Source: Bradyrhizobium guangxiense
GTDB taxonomy: Bacteria; Pseudomonadota; Alphaproteobacteria; Rhizobiales; Xanthobacteraceae
DNA length: 64,000 nucleotides
Assembly: GCF_004114915.1 (NCBI RefSeq)
Contig: NZ_CP022219.1
Span: 6,230,501 to 6,294,500, forward strand
Direction of reading: 5' to 3'
Positions within the stretch are counted from its first letter, which is position 1; each line of letters starts with the position of its first letter. The position numbers and the translations under genes were made by a program. This document shows positions 16,126 to 25,044 of the stretch, one piece after another. The notes below the pieces were generated by a model that worked only from the letters and a program-made list of their open reading frames with translations, did no database searches and had not been told where the DNA came from.

Positions 16126-18018
16126 CCATGGTTGCGAGTTGCCTTAGCTCGTCATCACCAACCTGACAAGCACGGTTCTCCGGCGCGATTACCATCTCGC
16201 GTCGTCGTTCTTTGAGCTAGATCGACTTTTGAGAGCCCCGACGGACGAATTTGCTCCGATCATCATTCAGAAACTCGACGGAACGGAAGGTCGAAAGGCT
16301 TCGAGGAAGCCCTCGCCCCACGCGTGACAGCTCTCTTAATTGCGTCGATCCGATCGCGGAGCACTCTCACCTCCGCGGTCTAGTTTGTAGAACGGCGCTC
16401 TCATCCCAGTCAGGATGATCGTCGTGAAGCGATAGTCTGGCACCGAAACGGTGCTAATCAGCGAAAATGGGCCGGTCGGGGATGGCGCTGAGTAAAGATC
16501 GTAGTCTACTCCGGGTTCAAGGATCGACGTCTTGATACTGAGAACTTCGTTCACAAGCGTCGCCTGCGTACCGAAGGGTCTTGCCAGCGGATCGCCTATG
16601 AAAACGCCTTGGGACGGCTGTCGGACCGATTTCGTGTATGCCTCAAGGGCTGTGTTGCCGAGGAAATAGTTCTTCACGAGCACTGAAGCGGCAGGAAATT
16701 TATCTGCATATGCACAGGGCTCGGTCACTGTGCCGTAACTTGCTGCGACCCCAGCTTCAAGCCAGCGTAGTGCGCTCGTTTGATTCGACCCAAACAAATC
16801 GCCTCCGCCCGAGGTAAGAGAGTCCGCTAGAGCGCCAGGAACATAGGTGTTTGTATTGAGACTTGAGACGTTCGCCAATCCCGTCTGGTAAAAGAGGATA
16901 TCGCTGGTGTTTTTGACTTCCGACGGCCCACCCGGTCTTGAACGGTCGTAGTAGGTCATCCTGAGTGCTTCTGGGCGATTCCAAATTTGAACAGTTGCCT
17001 GGAAGTCGGAATATCGAGGCATGCTCCTCGTATTGTCGGCGGTTCTCACGAACCAGCCGTTCCCTCTCGGAAGACTTCGATCCGCCTTGAGTCCCTTGTC
17101 GATCGTCGCTTTTACACTCGTCGCGCTTTCACCTGCGAGCATCATGGCTGGGCGAATGCGAAAATCCGTATATGGCATTGTCGATCGTGAATCGTAATAC
17201 GGATTGAGCGGGGTGCTGTCACAACTCCTGCTCGTGAGGTACTGCATATCTATTCCATAGGCGAAGGCGCTCGTAATCGAATAATTCGTAGGGTAGTAGT
17301 TGAAGCGCGCGATACGAAACGGTCTGCTCCAGGAAATCACAAACGCCTGAACCTCCGGACCTGCCTCGGCATCCACCTGCCGCTTGATCGCCGCGAACTC
17401 AGCAGGATCAATACCGTTATTTGCAGGAAGTCCGGGGTAGATCTTGTCTTGCTCGAACCTCAAATGAATCATGTTTCGGCTGGGAAGATTTCTCACCCGT
17501 TGATAGTAGTTCGCAATCTCCACCGACTGCGGATCGTTATCATTGATCAGGACCGCAACTTCTGAGCTTTGAATGCTAGACCGCGGTACGGATAACGTCG
17601 CTACAACTGCGGAATTTGCATCAAGCACATTCACAGATTCAGTTAGCAACGAGGTCTGTGCAGCTGCGAAGGATGGTAGATGCGCGATCGCGACAAGAAT
17701 AGTTGCGACTAATCGTTTTCCGAAATCGCGACCGTTCTGAATCATTTCGACCGCGGCCCGGTCGGCAACCCCGCCGCGGCCTCCTACGCTGCCAGGTCGC
17801 ACTCGCGGCAGACGCGCTGCAAACGGAAATAGCAAATGGACCATCACGCGTCGCCGATTGACTTGTATGCCTGATCTCCGTTCGAGATCCGGTCGGATAA
17901 GCAAGCTATCTTCAATTTCGAGAACTCACCGCGAACAAGGTTTGCCAACGAACTGCAAACCACGCCCTCTCGGGAAAGAAAAGAAGACGGTAAAGGCGTG
18001 TGATTTCAACGAGGTAAA
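16126..18018. mobile_element. Small tRNA-Arg-associated genomic island
   Basis: A 1.9-kb segment is bounded by the intact tRNA-Arg 3' end on the right and by the partial tRNA copy on the left. Its composition is visibly lower in GC than the flanks. It carries one recognisable gene (TIGR03790-like). No integrase, transposase or terminal inverted repeat is visible, so it is either a degraded element or a cassette moved by an integrase encoded elsewhere. The 16126-16335 and 17746-18018 stretches contain nothing I recognise. Confidence 0.6.
16336..17745 (-). CDS. TIGR03790-like exported protein of unknown function
   Basis: About 469 residues from ATG 17745, beginning with a signal peptide (KRLVATILVAIAH...FAAAQ). 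The frame is open further upstream to 17904, but the added part is Arg-rich and unlike a coding N terminus. Features that recall family TIGR03790 are VAVLINDNDPQSVEIANYYQ, an NLPSRNMIHL segment, VQAFVISWSRPFRI, and near the C terminus GVFIGDPLARPF. The family's function is unknown. Base composition is lower in GC than neighbouring genes, consistent with transfer on the tRNA-Arg island. No ribosome site is clear, so the start is uncertain. Confidence 0.7.
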   Translation of the reverse strand: MIQNGRDFGKRLVATILVAIAHLPSFAAAQTSLLTESVNVLDANSAVVATLSVPRSSIQSSEVAVLINDNDPQSVEIANYYQRVRNLPSRNMIHLRFEQDKIYPGLPANNGIDPAEFAAIKRQVDAEAGPEVQAFVISWSRPFRIARFNYYPTNYSITSAFAYGIDMQYLTSRSCDSTPLNPYYDSRSTMPYTDFRIRPAMMLAGESATSVKATIDKGLKADRSLPRGNGWFVRTADNTRSMPRYSDFQATVQIWNRPEALRMTYYDRSRPGGPSEVKNTSDILFYQTGLANVSSLNTNTYVPGALADSLTSGGGDLFGSNQTSALRWLEAGVAASYGTVTEPCAYADKFPAASVLVKNYFLGNTALEAYTKSVRQPSQGVFIGDPLARPFGTQATLVNEVLSIKTSILEPGVDYDLYSAPSPTGPFSLISTVSVPDYRFTTIILTGMRAPFYKLDRGGESAPRSDRRN

Positions 18019-18095
18019 TGGCGCGCCCGGAACGATTCGAACGTCCGACCCTCAGATTCGTAGTCTGATGCTCTATCCAGCTGAGCTACGGGCGC
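18019..18095 (-). tRNA. tRNA-Arg (ACG), CCA encoded
   Basis: Read on the minus strand, a full cloverleaf is visible: acceptor GCGCCCG/CGGGCGC, D arm with AGCTCAGCTGGATAGAGC, anticodon stem TCAGA/TCTGA with loop CTACGAA (anticodon ACG), T arm with GTTCGAATC, discriminator G and genomic CCA, 77 bases in all. Its 3' part is duplicated at 16074-16125, marking it as an integration target. Confidence 0.95.
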
Positions 18096-18242
18096 GTGTT
18101 TCGCAATCAGCGCGGGCGTGGCCCGCGACGCAGCCCCCGGCAGAGCCGGAGGGGGTGCGAAAGAGCGCTCTGACTAGCCGCTCTTTCCCCGATTGGCAAG
18201 GTCCGGGATGGGGAGATTTTGCATGGAAATGACGGTTTGGAT

Positions 18243-18333
18243 GTCATTCCGGGACGATGCGCAGCATCGAACCCGGAATCTCGCGCCAAAGCTCGGGATT
18301 CCGGGTTCTCGCGACGCGAGCCCCGGAATGACG
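18243..18333. repeat. Palindromic intergenic repeat, GTCATTCCGGG type
   Basis: It starts GTCATTCCGGG and ends CCCCGGAATGACG, with internal hairpins (GATGCGCAGCATC and GCGACGCGA regions). The same family recurs at 22709, 39649 and 51414. It lies between the sensor kinase gene end and the tRNA-Arg gene. Confidence 0.8.
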
Positions 18334-18357
18334 GGCGACGAGAGGCCACCGGCCGAG

Positions 18358-19857
18358 CTACGCCCTCTGCCGCTCGTTGCGGATGGAGAGCAGCTCCACG
18401 GGGCGGTCGGGAATGACGATGCGGAAGGTGGCGCCAATGGTGCCTTCGACCAGGTGGATATCGCCGCCATGGGCGCGGACCAGCTCAGCGGCGATGGCAA
18501 GGCCCAGACCGCTGCCGCCCGGACGGCCGGAGGTCTGGAACGCCTCGAACAGGTGCTCCCTGGTTTTCTGGGGAACGCCCGGGCCGGTGTCGGAGACCTC
18601 GATGATCGCGACGGCGCCTTCGCGCTTCCCGGTGATCCGGATCTGCTGCGGGCCACCGTCGCCGGAGGCATGACTCTCCAGCGCCTGGGCGGCGTTGCGG
18701 ACGAGGTTGAGCAGCACCCGGAACAGCTGATCGGGATCGGCGTCGATCGCGAGCCCGCGCTCGATCGCTGCGACCCAGGCGATCGAGGCGTCGGAGGCGA
18801 GGCCCGCGGTCTCGCGCACCTCCAGCACGACCGGCTCGATCAGGATCATGCGGCGGTCGGGCGCGGCCTCCTGGGCGCGGCCGTAGGACAGTGTCGACTG
18901 GCAGAAGGCGATGGCGCGCTCGAGCGAGCGCACCAGCTTCGGTGCAAAACGCTGCACCCGCGGGTCCGGCACGCTGGCGAGCTGATCCGACAGGAGCTGG
19001 GCCGAGGCCAGCAGATTGCGCAGATCGTGGTTGATCTTGGAGACGGCGAGGCCGAGCGCGGCGAGCCGGCTCTTCTGATGCAGCATCGACATCAAATCGC
19101 GCTGCATGTCCGACAATTCGCGTTCGGCGACACCGATCTCGTCGCTGCGCTGGCTCGGCACGATGATTCCCGCCGAGCTTTCGGGGTTCTCGTGGAAGCC
19201 GACCAGGCTCGCGGTCAGCCGCCGCATCGGGCGCACGAAGAGATAATGAAGCGCGAGATAGACCAGGCCGGCAGTCAGCGCCGCAATGATCAGCGCAACC
19301 ACCACGACGTTGCGGGAGAATCGATACATCTGCTGCCGCAGCGGCAGCTCGTCGGTGACGATCTCGATGAACTGGGCATTGCCGACCCCGGGACCGACGA
19401 TGCGGATGGCCTGGTTGCCGGTCTCCAACATCATCCGGAACGAGCCGGTGATCGCCTCCCAGGCCGTCATGTCGCGCAGGTCGATGTCGTGCTCGATGGC
19501 GGCCGGGATGTTGTCGCTGGCGAGCAGCCGACGCTGCTGGCCCATCTTGATGGCGACGGCGCGGGCATTGATGCTTTTGAGGATCTGGCGCGACAGCGAA
19601 TCGGGAACCATGCCGAGCGGCGCCGCGTCCAGCACCAGCGCCGCGGTGTTGGCCGCCGCCACGCGGTCGTTCAATCGGTTGACCCAGAAATTGGCGATGG
19701 CGGGCACGTAGAGCAGGCTGGCCGCGATCATCACCAGGGGAACGGTTAGCAGCAGCAGCTTGCCTGACAGCCCGAGCCCGCGGGTCCCGCGGGGGCGCAT
19801 TGCCGGCGGGTCCGGCTGATCCTGATCCTGGATCGGCTGGAGGTCTGTCGCTGCCAC
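18358..19857 (-). CDS. Sensor histidine kinase (orphan)
   Basis: A 499-residue membrane kinase: TM1 at about 33-54, a periplasmic sensor domain (55-180), TM2 at about 183-205, a HAMP linker with VRPMRRL, a dimerisation domain with the phospho-acceptor His277 in INHDLRNLLASAQ, and a HATPase_c domain with N box NLVRNAAQAL (about 384-393), G1 DTGPGV and G2 GGSGLGLAIA. No receiver domain or response regulator gene is nearby, so its partner must be elsewhere. The signal is unknown. It is divergent from rpmH. Confidence 0.9.
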   Translation of the reverse strand: MAATDLQPIQDQDQPDPPAMRPRGTRGLGLSGKLLLLTVPLVMIAASLLYVPAIANFWVNRLNDRVAAANTAALVLDAAPLGMVPDSLSRQILKSINARAVAIKMGQQRRLLASDNIPAAIEHDIDLRDMTAWEAITGSFRMMLETGNQAIRIVGPGVGNAQFIEIVTDELPLRQQMYRFSRNVVVVALIIAALTAGLVYLALHYLFVRPMRRLTASLVGFHENPESSAGIIVPSQRSDEIGVAERELSDMQRDLMSMLHQKSRLAALGLAVSKINHDLRNLLASAQLLSDQLASVPDPRVQRFAPKLVRSLERAIAFCQSTLSYGRAQEAAPDRRMILIEPVVLEVRETAGLASDASIAWVAAIERGLAIDADPDQLFRVLLNLVRNAAQALESHASGDGGPQQIRITGKREGAVAIIEVSDTGPGVPQKTREHLFEAFQTSGRPGGSGLGLAIAAELVRAHGGDIHLVEGTIGATFRIVIPDRPVELLSIRNERQRA

Positions 19858-20054
19858 GAAACTCGCCCTCGCTGCCCTTTTGGCGGGGGAAGAATTGGCA
19901 GTAAGACGATGCGACCCATCCCCGGTCGGGTCAAATTACGGATCGCTAATCTGCCAAGGTGGGATGTAAGCGCTGATATCGCGAGTCGCCACCTCAAGGG
20001 TTAAAAACCCCTTGCAAACAGCGTTATTCACGGAAATCGCGCGCTTGTGCGGCG

Positions 20055-20083
20055 TTGACGAAAACAAGACGCTCCCTTATAAG
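20055..20083 (+). promoter_or_regulatory. Probable sigma-70-type promoter for rpmH
   Basis: TTGACG (20055-20060), a 17-base spacer and TATAAG (20078-20083) lie about 140 bp upstream of the rpmH start, leaving a long leader. In the rest of the 366-bp kinase/rpmH gap, the only other feature I see is an inverted repeat CAAGGG...CCCTTG at 19995-20014, which may be a terminator or operator. Confidence 0.65.
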
Positions 20084-20223
20084 CCGCGCGAATTGTCCGC
20101 GATGACCCGGTTTGACGCCGGGAGCGGCTCTTTTGGGGCCGGAAAGGGCCCGTTTTGGGCCGTATCTTCCGGACTTTACCATCAATTCTACAGGCAAATT
20201 GCCCGGTCAGCGGAGAAAAACCC

Positions 20224-20358
20224 GTGAAGCGGACTTATCAACCCAGCAAACTGGTGCGCAAGCGCCGTCACGGCTTCCGTGCCCGTCTCGCCACTGCCGG
20301 CGGCCGCAAGGTTCTCGCCGCCCGCCGCGCCCGCGGTCGCAAGCGTCTGAGCGCCTGA
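20224..20358 (+). CDS. rpmH: Ribosomal protein bL34
   Basis: A 44-residue, highly basic protein starting at GTG 20224 (read as Met): [17 protein letters not shown], then [20 protein letters not shown], the complete bL34 signature. It belongs to the large ribosomal subunit. GGAGAA lies about eight bases upstream. It is followed after 27 bp by rnpA, the near-universal bacterial pair. The upstream promoter and long leader suggest the main transcription start of the rpmH-rnpA-yidC-engB group. Confidence 0.97.
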   Translation: MKRTYQPSKLVRKRRHGFRARLATAGGRKVLAARRARGRKRLSA

Positions 20359-20385
20359 GCCAGACCCCCTTTTTGGGATTTCATC

Positions 20386-20811
20386 ATGGATCGGCTGAGG
20401 CAGCGGGCGGATTTCCTCGCCGTTGCCAATGGCGCGCGGCTGAACAGTCCCGCGTTCGTTCTGCAAAGCCGTCCCCGCGATGACGGCGGCCCGATCCGGA
20501 TCGGCTTCACCGTTACCAAGAAGAACGGCAACGCCCCCGAGCGCAATCGCATCCGGCGCCGGCTTCGCGAATTGGTGAAGCGGCTCGATCCGGTGTCGAT
20601 GCAGCCCCATCATGATTATGTGCTGGTTGGCCGAAGGGACGCGCTCTCGCGCCCCTTCGCCGCCATGCTCGACGATCTGCGCATAGCGCTCACGAAGCCC
20701 GCACGGCATACGGCCAAGGGGGTTCACAAGGGACCTGCGAAGCGACGCGGCCCGACGACTGACCGGACAAGGTCCAGTCCCGCTCCCGCTGCCAGCCGCA
20801 AACCGGATTGA
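20386..20811 (+). CDS. rnpA: Ribonuclease P protein component
   Basis: A 141-residue basic protein that helps RNase P RNA cleave tRNA precursors. The family signature is present: RIGFTVTKKNGNAPERNRIRRRLRE in two adjoining parts (about residues 40-64), containing the RNR motif, and an N terminus RLRQRADFLAV. The C terminus has an extra basic, Pro-rich tail (about 110-141) beyond the usual 115-120 residues. It lies between rpmH and yidC. No yidD gene is inserted between rnpA and yidC, unlike many bacteria. Confidence 0.95.
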   Translation: MDRLRQRADFLAVANGARLNSPAFVLQSRPRDDGGPIRIGFTVTKKNGNAPERNRIRRRLRELVKRLDPVSMQPHHDYVLVGRRDALSRPFAAMLDDLRIALTKPARHTAKGVHKGPAKRRGPTTDRTRSSPAPAASRKPD

Positions 20812-20827
20812 TGACGAGACAATCGAG

Positions 20828-22696
20828 ATGACTGACAATCGCAATACCATCCTCGCCGTCATTCTGTCGGGCCTCGTCCTGATCGCTTGGCAATATTTCT
20901 ACAATGTGCCGCAGATGGAGAAGCAGCGCGCCCAGCAGCAGGCGCAGGCCGAGCTTCAGAAGTCCGCGCCGCAGCCAACCGCCTCTGCGACGCCAACCGC
21001 CTCCGCGACGCCAGGCGCCGCGCCGCAGCCCGGTGGCGCAACTCAGCCGGCAGCACCGGCCGCGAACCAGGCCCAGCCGGTCGTTGCGCGCGATGCCGCC
21101 ATCGCCGCCAGCCCGCGCGTCAAGATCGACACGCCGCGGATCGCTGGCAGCATTTCATTGAAGGGCGGCCGCATCGACGACATCGCGCTGGTGCAGTTCC
21201 GCGAGACGGTCGACCCGAAATCGCCGCCGATCATTCTCTACTCGCCCTCGGGCACCGCAGAGCCCTATTACGCCGAGTTCGGCTGGGTGGCGGCGACGGG
21301 CGTGACCGCGAAGATGCCGGATGCCCAGACCGTCTGGCAGCAGGACGGCAGCGGCAGCCTGACCCCCACCACCCCTGTGGTGCTGAAGTGGGACAATGGC
21401 GACGGCCTCACCTTCCGCCGCACCATCTCTGTCGACGATCATTACCTCTTCACCGTCAAGGACGAGGTGAGCAATGTCGGCAATACGCCTGTCACGCTCT
21501 ACCCGTTCGCGCTGATCTCGCGCCACGGCGCGCCGCAGGTTTCCGGCTATTACATCCTGCATGAAGGCCTGATCGGCTATCTCGGCGACCAGGGCCTGCA
21601 GGAATACGCCTACAAGAAGGTCGACGAAGCCAAGCAGGTGAACTTCAACAACGTCACCAACGGCTGGCTCGGCATCACCGACAAGTATTGGGCCTCGGCG
21701 CTGCTGCCCGACACCAACGCCAAGCTGCAGGCGCGCTTCTCATCGAACCCGTCAGGCAATCTCCACACCTATCAGACCGATTATCTGCTCGAGCCCGTCA
21801 CCGTCGCGATCGGCGGCACGGCGACGGCGAACGCGCGGCTGTTCGCGGGCGCCAAGGAGGCCGGCGTCGTCGGCGTGTTTCCGTTCGCCGGCCTCGGCGG
21901 CTACAACAAGGAGCTCGGGCTGAACCATTTCGATCTCTTGATCGACTGGGGCTGGTTCTACTTCATCACCAAGCCGATGTTCCTCGGCCTCGACTTCTTC
22001 TACCGGCTGTTCGGCAATTTCGGCATCTCGATCCTGCTCGTCACCGTGATCGTGAAGCTGTTGTTCTTCCCGCTGGCGAACAAGTCCTACGCCTCGATGG
22101 CGAAGATGAAGTCGATCCAGCCGCAGCTGCAGGCGCTGAAGGAGCGCTACCCCGATGACAAGGTGAAGCAGCAGCAGGAGATGATGGAGATCTACCGCAA
22201 GGAGAAGATCAATCCGGTCGCCGGCTGTCTTCCCGTGGTGATCCAGATCCCGGTGTTCTTCTCGCTCTACAAGGTGCTGTTCGTCACCATCGAGATGCGG
22301 CAAGCGCCGTTCTACGGCTGGATCAAGGACCTCTCGGCGCCGGATCCGACCAACCTCTTCAACTTGTTCGGGCTGATCCCGTTCGATCCGACCACGATTC
22401 CCGTATTCGGCCACTATCTCGCGCTCGGCATCTGGCCGATCATCATGGGCATCACGATGTGGTTCCAGATGAAGCTGAACCCGACGCCCCCGGATCCGAC
22501 GCAGCAGATCATCTTCAACTGGATGCCGCTGATCTTCACCTTCATGCTGGCGGGCTTCCCGGCAGGCCTCGTGATCTACTGGGCCTGGAACAACCTGCTC
22601 TCGGTGGTCCAGCAGAGCTACATCATGCGCCGCAACGGCGTGAAGGTGGAACTGTTCGACAATCTCAAGGCCACGTTCGCGAGGAAGGCGACGTAA
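20828..22696 (+). CDS. yidC: Membrane protein insertase YidC
   Basis: A 622-residue insertase/chaperone for inner-membrane proteins, of the long Gram-negative type. TM1 is at about 8-24 (ILAVILSGLVLIAWQYFY), followed by a Pro/Ala-rich linker, a large periplasmic beta domain (about 95-370), and the conserved five-TM core in the C-terminal part (INPVAGCLPVVIQIPVFFSL; the conserved Arg of the hydrophilic groove is expected in the preceding segment). It starts 16 bp after rnpA with a GAG-containing site. It works with Sec and SRP, whose RNA gene is also in this window. Confidence 0.97.
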   Translation: MTDNRNTILAVILSGLVLIAWQYFYNVPQMEKQRAQQQAQAELQKSAPQPTASATPTASATPGAAPQPGGATQPAAPAANQAQPVVARDAAIAASPRVKIDTPRIAGSISLKGGRIDDIALVQFRETVDPKSPPIILYSPSGTAEPYYAEFGWVAATGVTAKMPDAQTVWQQDGSGSLTPTTPVVLKWDNGDGLTFRRTISVDDHYLFTVKDEVSNVGNTPVTLYPFALISRHGAPQVSGYYILHEGLIGYLGDQGLQEYAYKKVDEAKQVNFNNVTNGWLGITDKYWASALLPDTNAKLQARFSSNPSGNLHTYQTDYLLEPVTVAIGGTATANARLFAGAKEAGVVGVFPFAGLGGYNKELGLNHFDLLIDWGWFYFITKPMFLGLDFFYRLFGNFGISILLVTVIVKLLFFPLANKSYASMAKMKSIQPQLQALKERYPDDKVKQQQEMMEIYRKEKINPVAGCLPVVIQIPVFFSLYKVLFVTIEMRQAPFYGWIKDLSAPDPTNLFNLFGLIPFDPTTIPVFGHYLALGIWPIIMGITMWFQMKLNPTPPDPTQQIIFNWMPLIFTFMLAGFPAGLVIYWAWNNLLSVVQQSYIMRRNGVKVELFDNLKATFARKAT

Positions 22697-22708
22697 GTCT
22701 CTCACTTT

Positions 22709-22810
22709 GTCATTCCGGGATGGTGCGAAGCACCAGACCCGGAATCTCGAGATTCTCAGGTGCGCAATTGCGCACCGTAGTTCGATGCTTTGCATCGCCC
22801 CGGAATGACG
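22709..22810. repeat. Palindromic intergenic repeat, GTCATTCCGGG type
   Basis: It begins GTCATTCCGGG and ends CCCCGGAATGACG, with inner hairpins (GGTGCGAAGCACC, GGTGCGCAATTGCGCACC, GATGCTTTGCATC). It lies between yidC and engB on their transcript, so it will fold in the mRNA. Confidence 0.85.
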
Positions 22811-22830
22811 GTGCAACAAACGAGCTTCGC

Positions 22831-23484
22831 ATGACCGATGACAAAGATGCGAAGCTGATCGAGGCCGGGCGAAAGCTGTTCGCGCGCGACTGGCAGTTCA
22901 TCTGGGCCTCGCCCTCGATCCAGACGCTGCCGCCGATGGCGGGGCTGGAGGTCGCCTTTGCCGGACGCTCCAATGTCGGCAAGTCGAGCCTGATCAATGC
23001 GCTCACGGGCCGCAACAACCTCGCGCGGACCTCGCATACGCCGGGCCGCACCCAGGAGCTGATCTTCTTCGAGGTCCCCGGCAAGACCGACCTGCGCCTC
23101 GTCGACATGCCCGGCTACGGCTATGCCAAGGCACCGAAGAGTCAGGTCGCGTCCTGGACTGAGCTGATCCACAAATTCCTGCTGGGACGCGCCAGCCTCG
23201 CGCGCGTCTACGTGCTGATCGACGCGCGGCACGGCATCAAGGACGTCGACCTCGAGGTGCTCAAGACGCTCGACCGCTCCGCGGTCAGCTACCAAATCGT
23301 GCTGACCAAGACCGACCAGGTGAAGGCGTCCGAGTTGCAGGCGCGCATCGCCGAGACCGAGGCCGCGCTGGCCAAGCATCCCGCCGCGTTCCCGAACGTG
23401 CTCGCGACCTCGTCACGCAGCTCGACCGGCATGGAGAGCCTGCGCGCCGCGATGGCGAAGCTCCTGGAAGAGCGGAGCACATAG
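22831..23484 (+). CDS. engB: Ribosome biogenesis GTPase EngB (YihA/YsxC)
   Basis: A 217-residue GTPase needed for assembly of the large ribosomal subunit. G motifs are clear: G1 GRSNVGKSSL, G2 region TPGRTQ, G3 DMPG (followed by GYGYAK, typical of EngB), G4 TKTD and G5 SSRS. ATG 22831 follows the palindromic repeat; an open frame continues upstream through the repeat but has no homology. It is downstream of yidC, as in many alphaproteobacteria, and overlaps the next gene's GTG by one base. Confidence 0.95.
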   Translation: MTDDKDAKLIEAGRKLFARDWQFIWASPSIQTLPPMAGLEVAFAGRSNVGKSSLINALTGRNNLARTSHTPGRTQELIFFEVPGKTDLRLVDMPGYGYAKAPKSQVASWTELIHKFLLGRASLARVYVLIDARHGIKDVDLEVLKTLDRSAVSYQIVLTKTDQVKASELQARIAETEAALAKHPAAFPNVLATSSRSSTGMESLRAAMAKLLEERST

Positions 23485-23849
23485 TGGTGGCCCACCGCCT
23501 CTTGATTGGGCTTGCCGGACTGATGGGCGCCGCCGGCGTCGCGCTGGCCGCGGCCTCAGCCCACGGCGCGGATGCGAGCCGGCTTGCCTCGGCGAGCGCC
23601 ATGCTGCTGTTTCATGCAACTGCCATACTCGCCGTGATCGCCCTGCTCGCAGGCGGCCTTCTGCACGGCGGAATTGGCCTCGTCGCCGCACTCGGCTTCG
23701 TGGTTGGAGCCGCATTGTTCGCGGGCGATCTCACCTTGCGGCAATATGCCGGGCACGCCCTGTTTCCGATGGCGGCGCCGACCGGCGGGACTGTGATGAT
23801 CGGGGGCTGGCTGGCGGGGACGCTCGCAGCGGTGGTGAAGCGGAAATGA
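23484..23849 (+). CDS. DUF423 family membrane protein
   Basis: A 121-residue protein with four hydrophobic segments. It has features of DUF423 (YgdD-like): a conserved GLAGLMGAAGVALAAASAHG start, a LLFHATAILAV segment, and GDLTLRQYAG...FPMAAPTGG...IGGWLAG near the end. The role is unknown. It starts at GTG 23484, overlapping the engB stop (TAGTG), which indicates translational coupling. A hairpin follows the stop. Confidence 0.85.
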   Translation: MVAHRLLIGLAGLMGAAGVALAAASAHGADASRLASASAMLLFHATAILAVIALLAGGLLHGGIGLVAALGFVVGAALFAGDLTLRQYAGHALFPMAAPTGGTVMIGGWLAGTLAAVVKRK

Positions 23850-23858
23850 TGCTTTCTT

Positions 23859-23881
23859 CCTTCTCCCCTTGTGGGAGAAGG
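23859..23881. repeat. Hairpin downstream of DUF423 gene
   Basis: CCTTCTCCC and GGGAGAAGG form a perfect 9-bp stem with a 5-base loop, 9 bases after the stop. There is no T-run, so it may be a repeat-derived 3' stabiliser rather than a terminator. Confidence 0.6.
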
Positions 23882-23956
23882 GAAGAACATCGCTTTGCGC
23901 CAAGCTCGCCAATCGGATAGAACGCGCACCGACCGACCCGCCAGCGAGACCGTGAC

Positions 23957-24844
23957 ATGACCGACATCTCTCCGCTCGACCAGGCCCGCATCCTGTCCGA
24001 GGCGCTGCCGCACATGCAGCAGTATGACGAGGAAACCATCGTCATCAAATATGGCGGCCATGCCATGGGCGACGAGGAGACCGCGAAGAACTTTGCCCGC
24101 GACATCGTGCTGCTGGAGCAGACGGCGATCAATCCCGTCGTGGTCCATGGCGGCGGACCGCAGATCGCGACCATGCTCAAGCGCCTCGGCATTCAATCGG
24201 AGTTCGCCGCTGGCCTGCGCATCACCGACGCCGCGACCATCGAGATCGTCGAGATGGTGCTGGCCGGCTCGGTCAACAAGCAGATCGTCGGCTATATCAA
24301 CGAAGCCGGCGGCAAGGCCGTCGGGCTGTCCGGCAAGGACGGCAACATGGTGAAGGCGACCAAGACAACGCGCACCATCGTCGATCCGGGCTCCAACATC
24401 GAGAAGGCGATCGACCTCGGCTTCGTCGGCGACCCCGAAAAGGTCGACCTCACGCTGCTCAACCAACTGATCGGCTACGAGCTGATCCCGGTGCTGGCGC
24501 CGCTGGCGACCTCCAGGGAAGGCCAGACGCTCAACGTCAACGCCGACACCTTCGCCGGCGCCGTGGCGGGCGCGCTGAAGGCCAAACGCCTGCTGCTGCT
24601 CACCGACGTGCCGGGCGTGCTCGACAAGTCGAAGAAGCTGATCCCGCAGCTCTCGGTGAAGGACGCGCGAAAACTGATCGCCGACGGCACCATTTCCGGC
24701 GGCATGATCCCGAAGGTCGAGACCTGCATCTACGCGCTGGAACAGGGCGTCGAAGGTGTCGTCATCATCGACGGCAAGATGCAGCACGCGGTGCTGCTCG
24801 AGCTCTTCACCAACCAGGGCACGGGAACGCTGATCCACAAGTGA
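23957..24844 (+). CDS. argB: Acetylglutamate kinase
   Basis: A 295-residue cytoplasmic enzyme that phosphorylates N-acetylglutamate in arginine synthesis. Amino-acid-kinase family motifs are visible: [10 protein letters not shown] (about 31-40), [10 protein letters not shown] (about 61-70), [18 protein letters not shown], and the C-terminal [12 protein letters not shown], where the Lys contacts the phosphoryl group. The N-terminal helix ([16 protein letters not shown]) is of the type found in arginine-sensitive hexameric enzymes, so feedback inhibition is likely. It follows engB and the DUF423 gene. Confidence 0.97.
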   Translation: MTDISPLDQARILSEALPHMQQYDEETIVIKYGGHAMGDEETAKNFARDIVLLEQTAINPVVVHGGGPQIATMLKRLGIQSEFAAGLRITDAATIEIVEMVLAGSVNKQIVGYINEAGGKAVGLSGKDGNMVKATKTTRTIVDPGSNIEKAIDLGFVGDPEKVDLTLLNQLIGYELIPVLAPLATSREGQTLNVNADTFAGAVAGALKAKRLLLLTDVPGVLDKSKKLIPQLSVKDARKLIADGTISGGMIPKVETCIYALEQGVEGVVIIDGKMQHAVLLELFTNQGTGTLIHK

Positions 24845-24873
24845 CGAGCGAACGCGAGCAGCGGAAGAAGGTC

Positions 24874-24996
24874 GTCATGGCCGGGCTTACCCCGCCTGCG
24901 CGGCCGAAGCCGCTTCGGCGTGGCGAAGGCCCGGGCATCCACGCCTCTCCGTACACGCAGTCCTACGTGGATGGCCGGGTCAAGCCCGGCCATGAC
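24874..24996. repeat. Palindromic intergenic repeat, GTCATGGCCGGG type
   Basis: It starts GTCATGGCCGGGCTTA and ends GGGTCAAGCCCGGCCATGAC, with inner parts CATCCACG and GTGGATG complementary. Relatives lie at 31528-31613 and, in part, near 48836 and 51368. The frame of the following gene is open through it, but this is probably not coding. Confidence 0.8.
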
Positions 24997-25044
24997 GGAT
25001 TGGGGCAGCGTCGCCCCCGCCGCTCCCCCTTCCCCCGCTTCCTG

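Noticed and set aside
16001..16195. A 64-residue minus-strand frame at the island edge
   Set aside because: It reads through the tRNA copy and has no ribosome site or family resemblance.
18193..19749. A 518-residue open frame opposite the sensor kinase
   Set aside because: Antisense shadow; the minus-strand frame has complete kinase motifs.
24841..25044. N-terminal extension of the DUF1036 protein from GTG 24841
   Set aside because: This part is encoded by an intergenic palindromic repeat, overlaps the argB stop and has no homology-like features.
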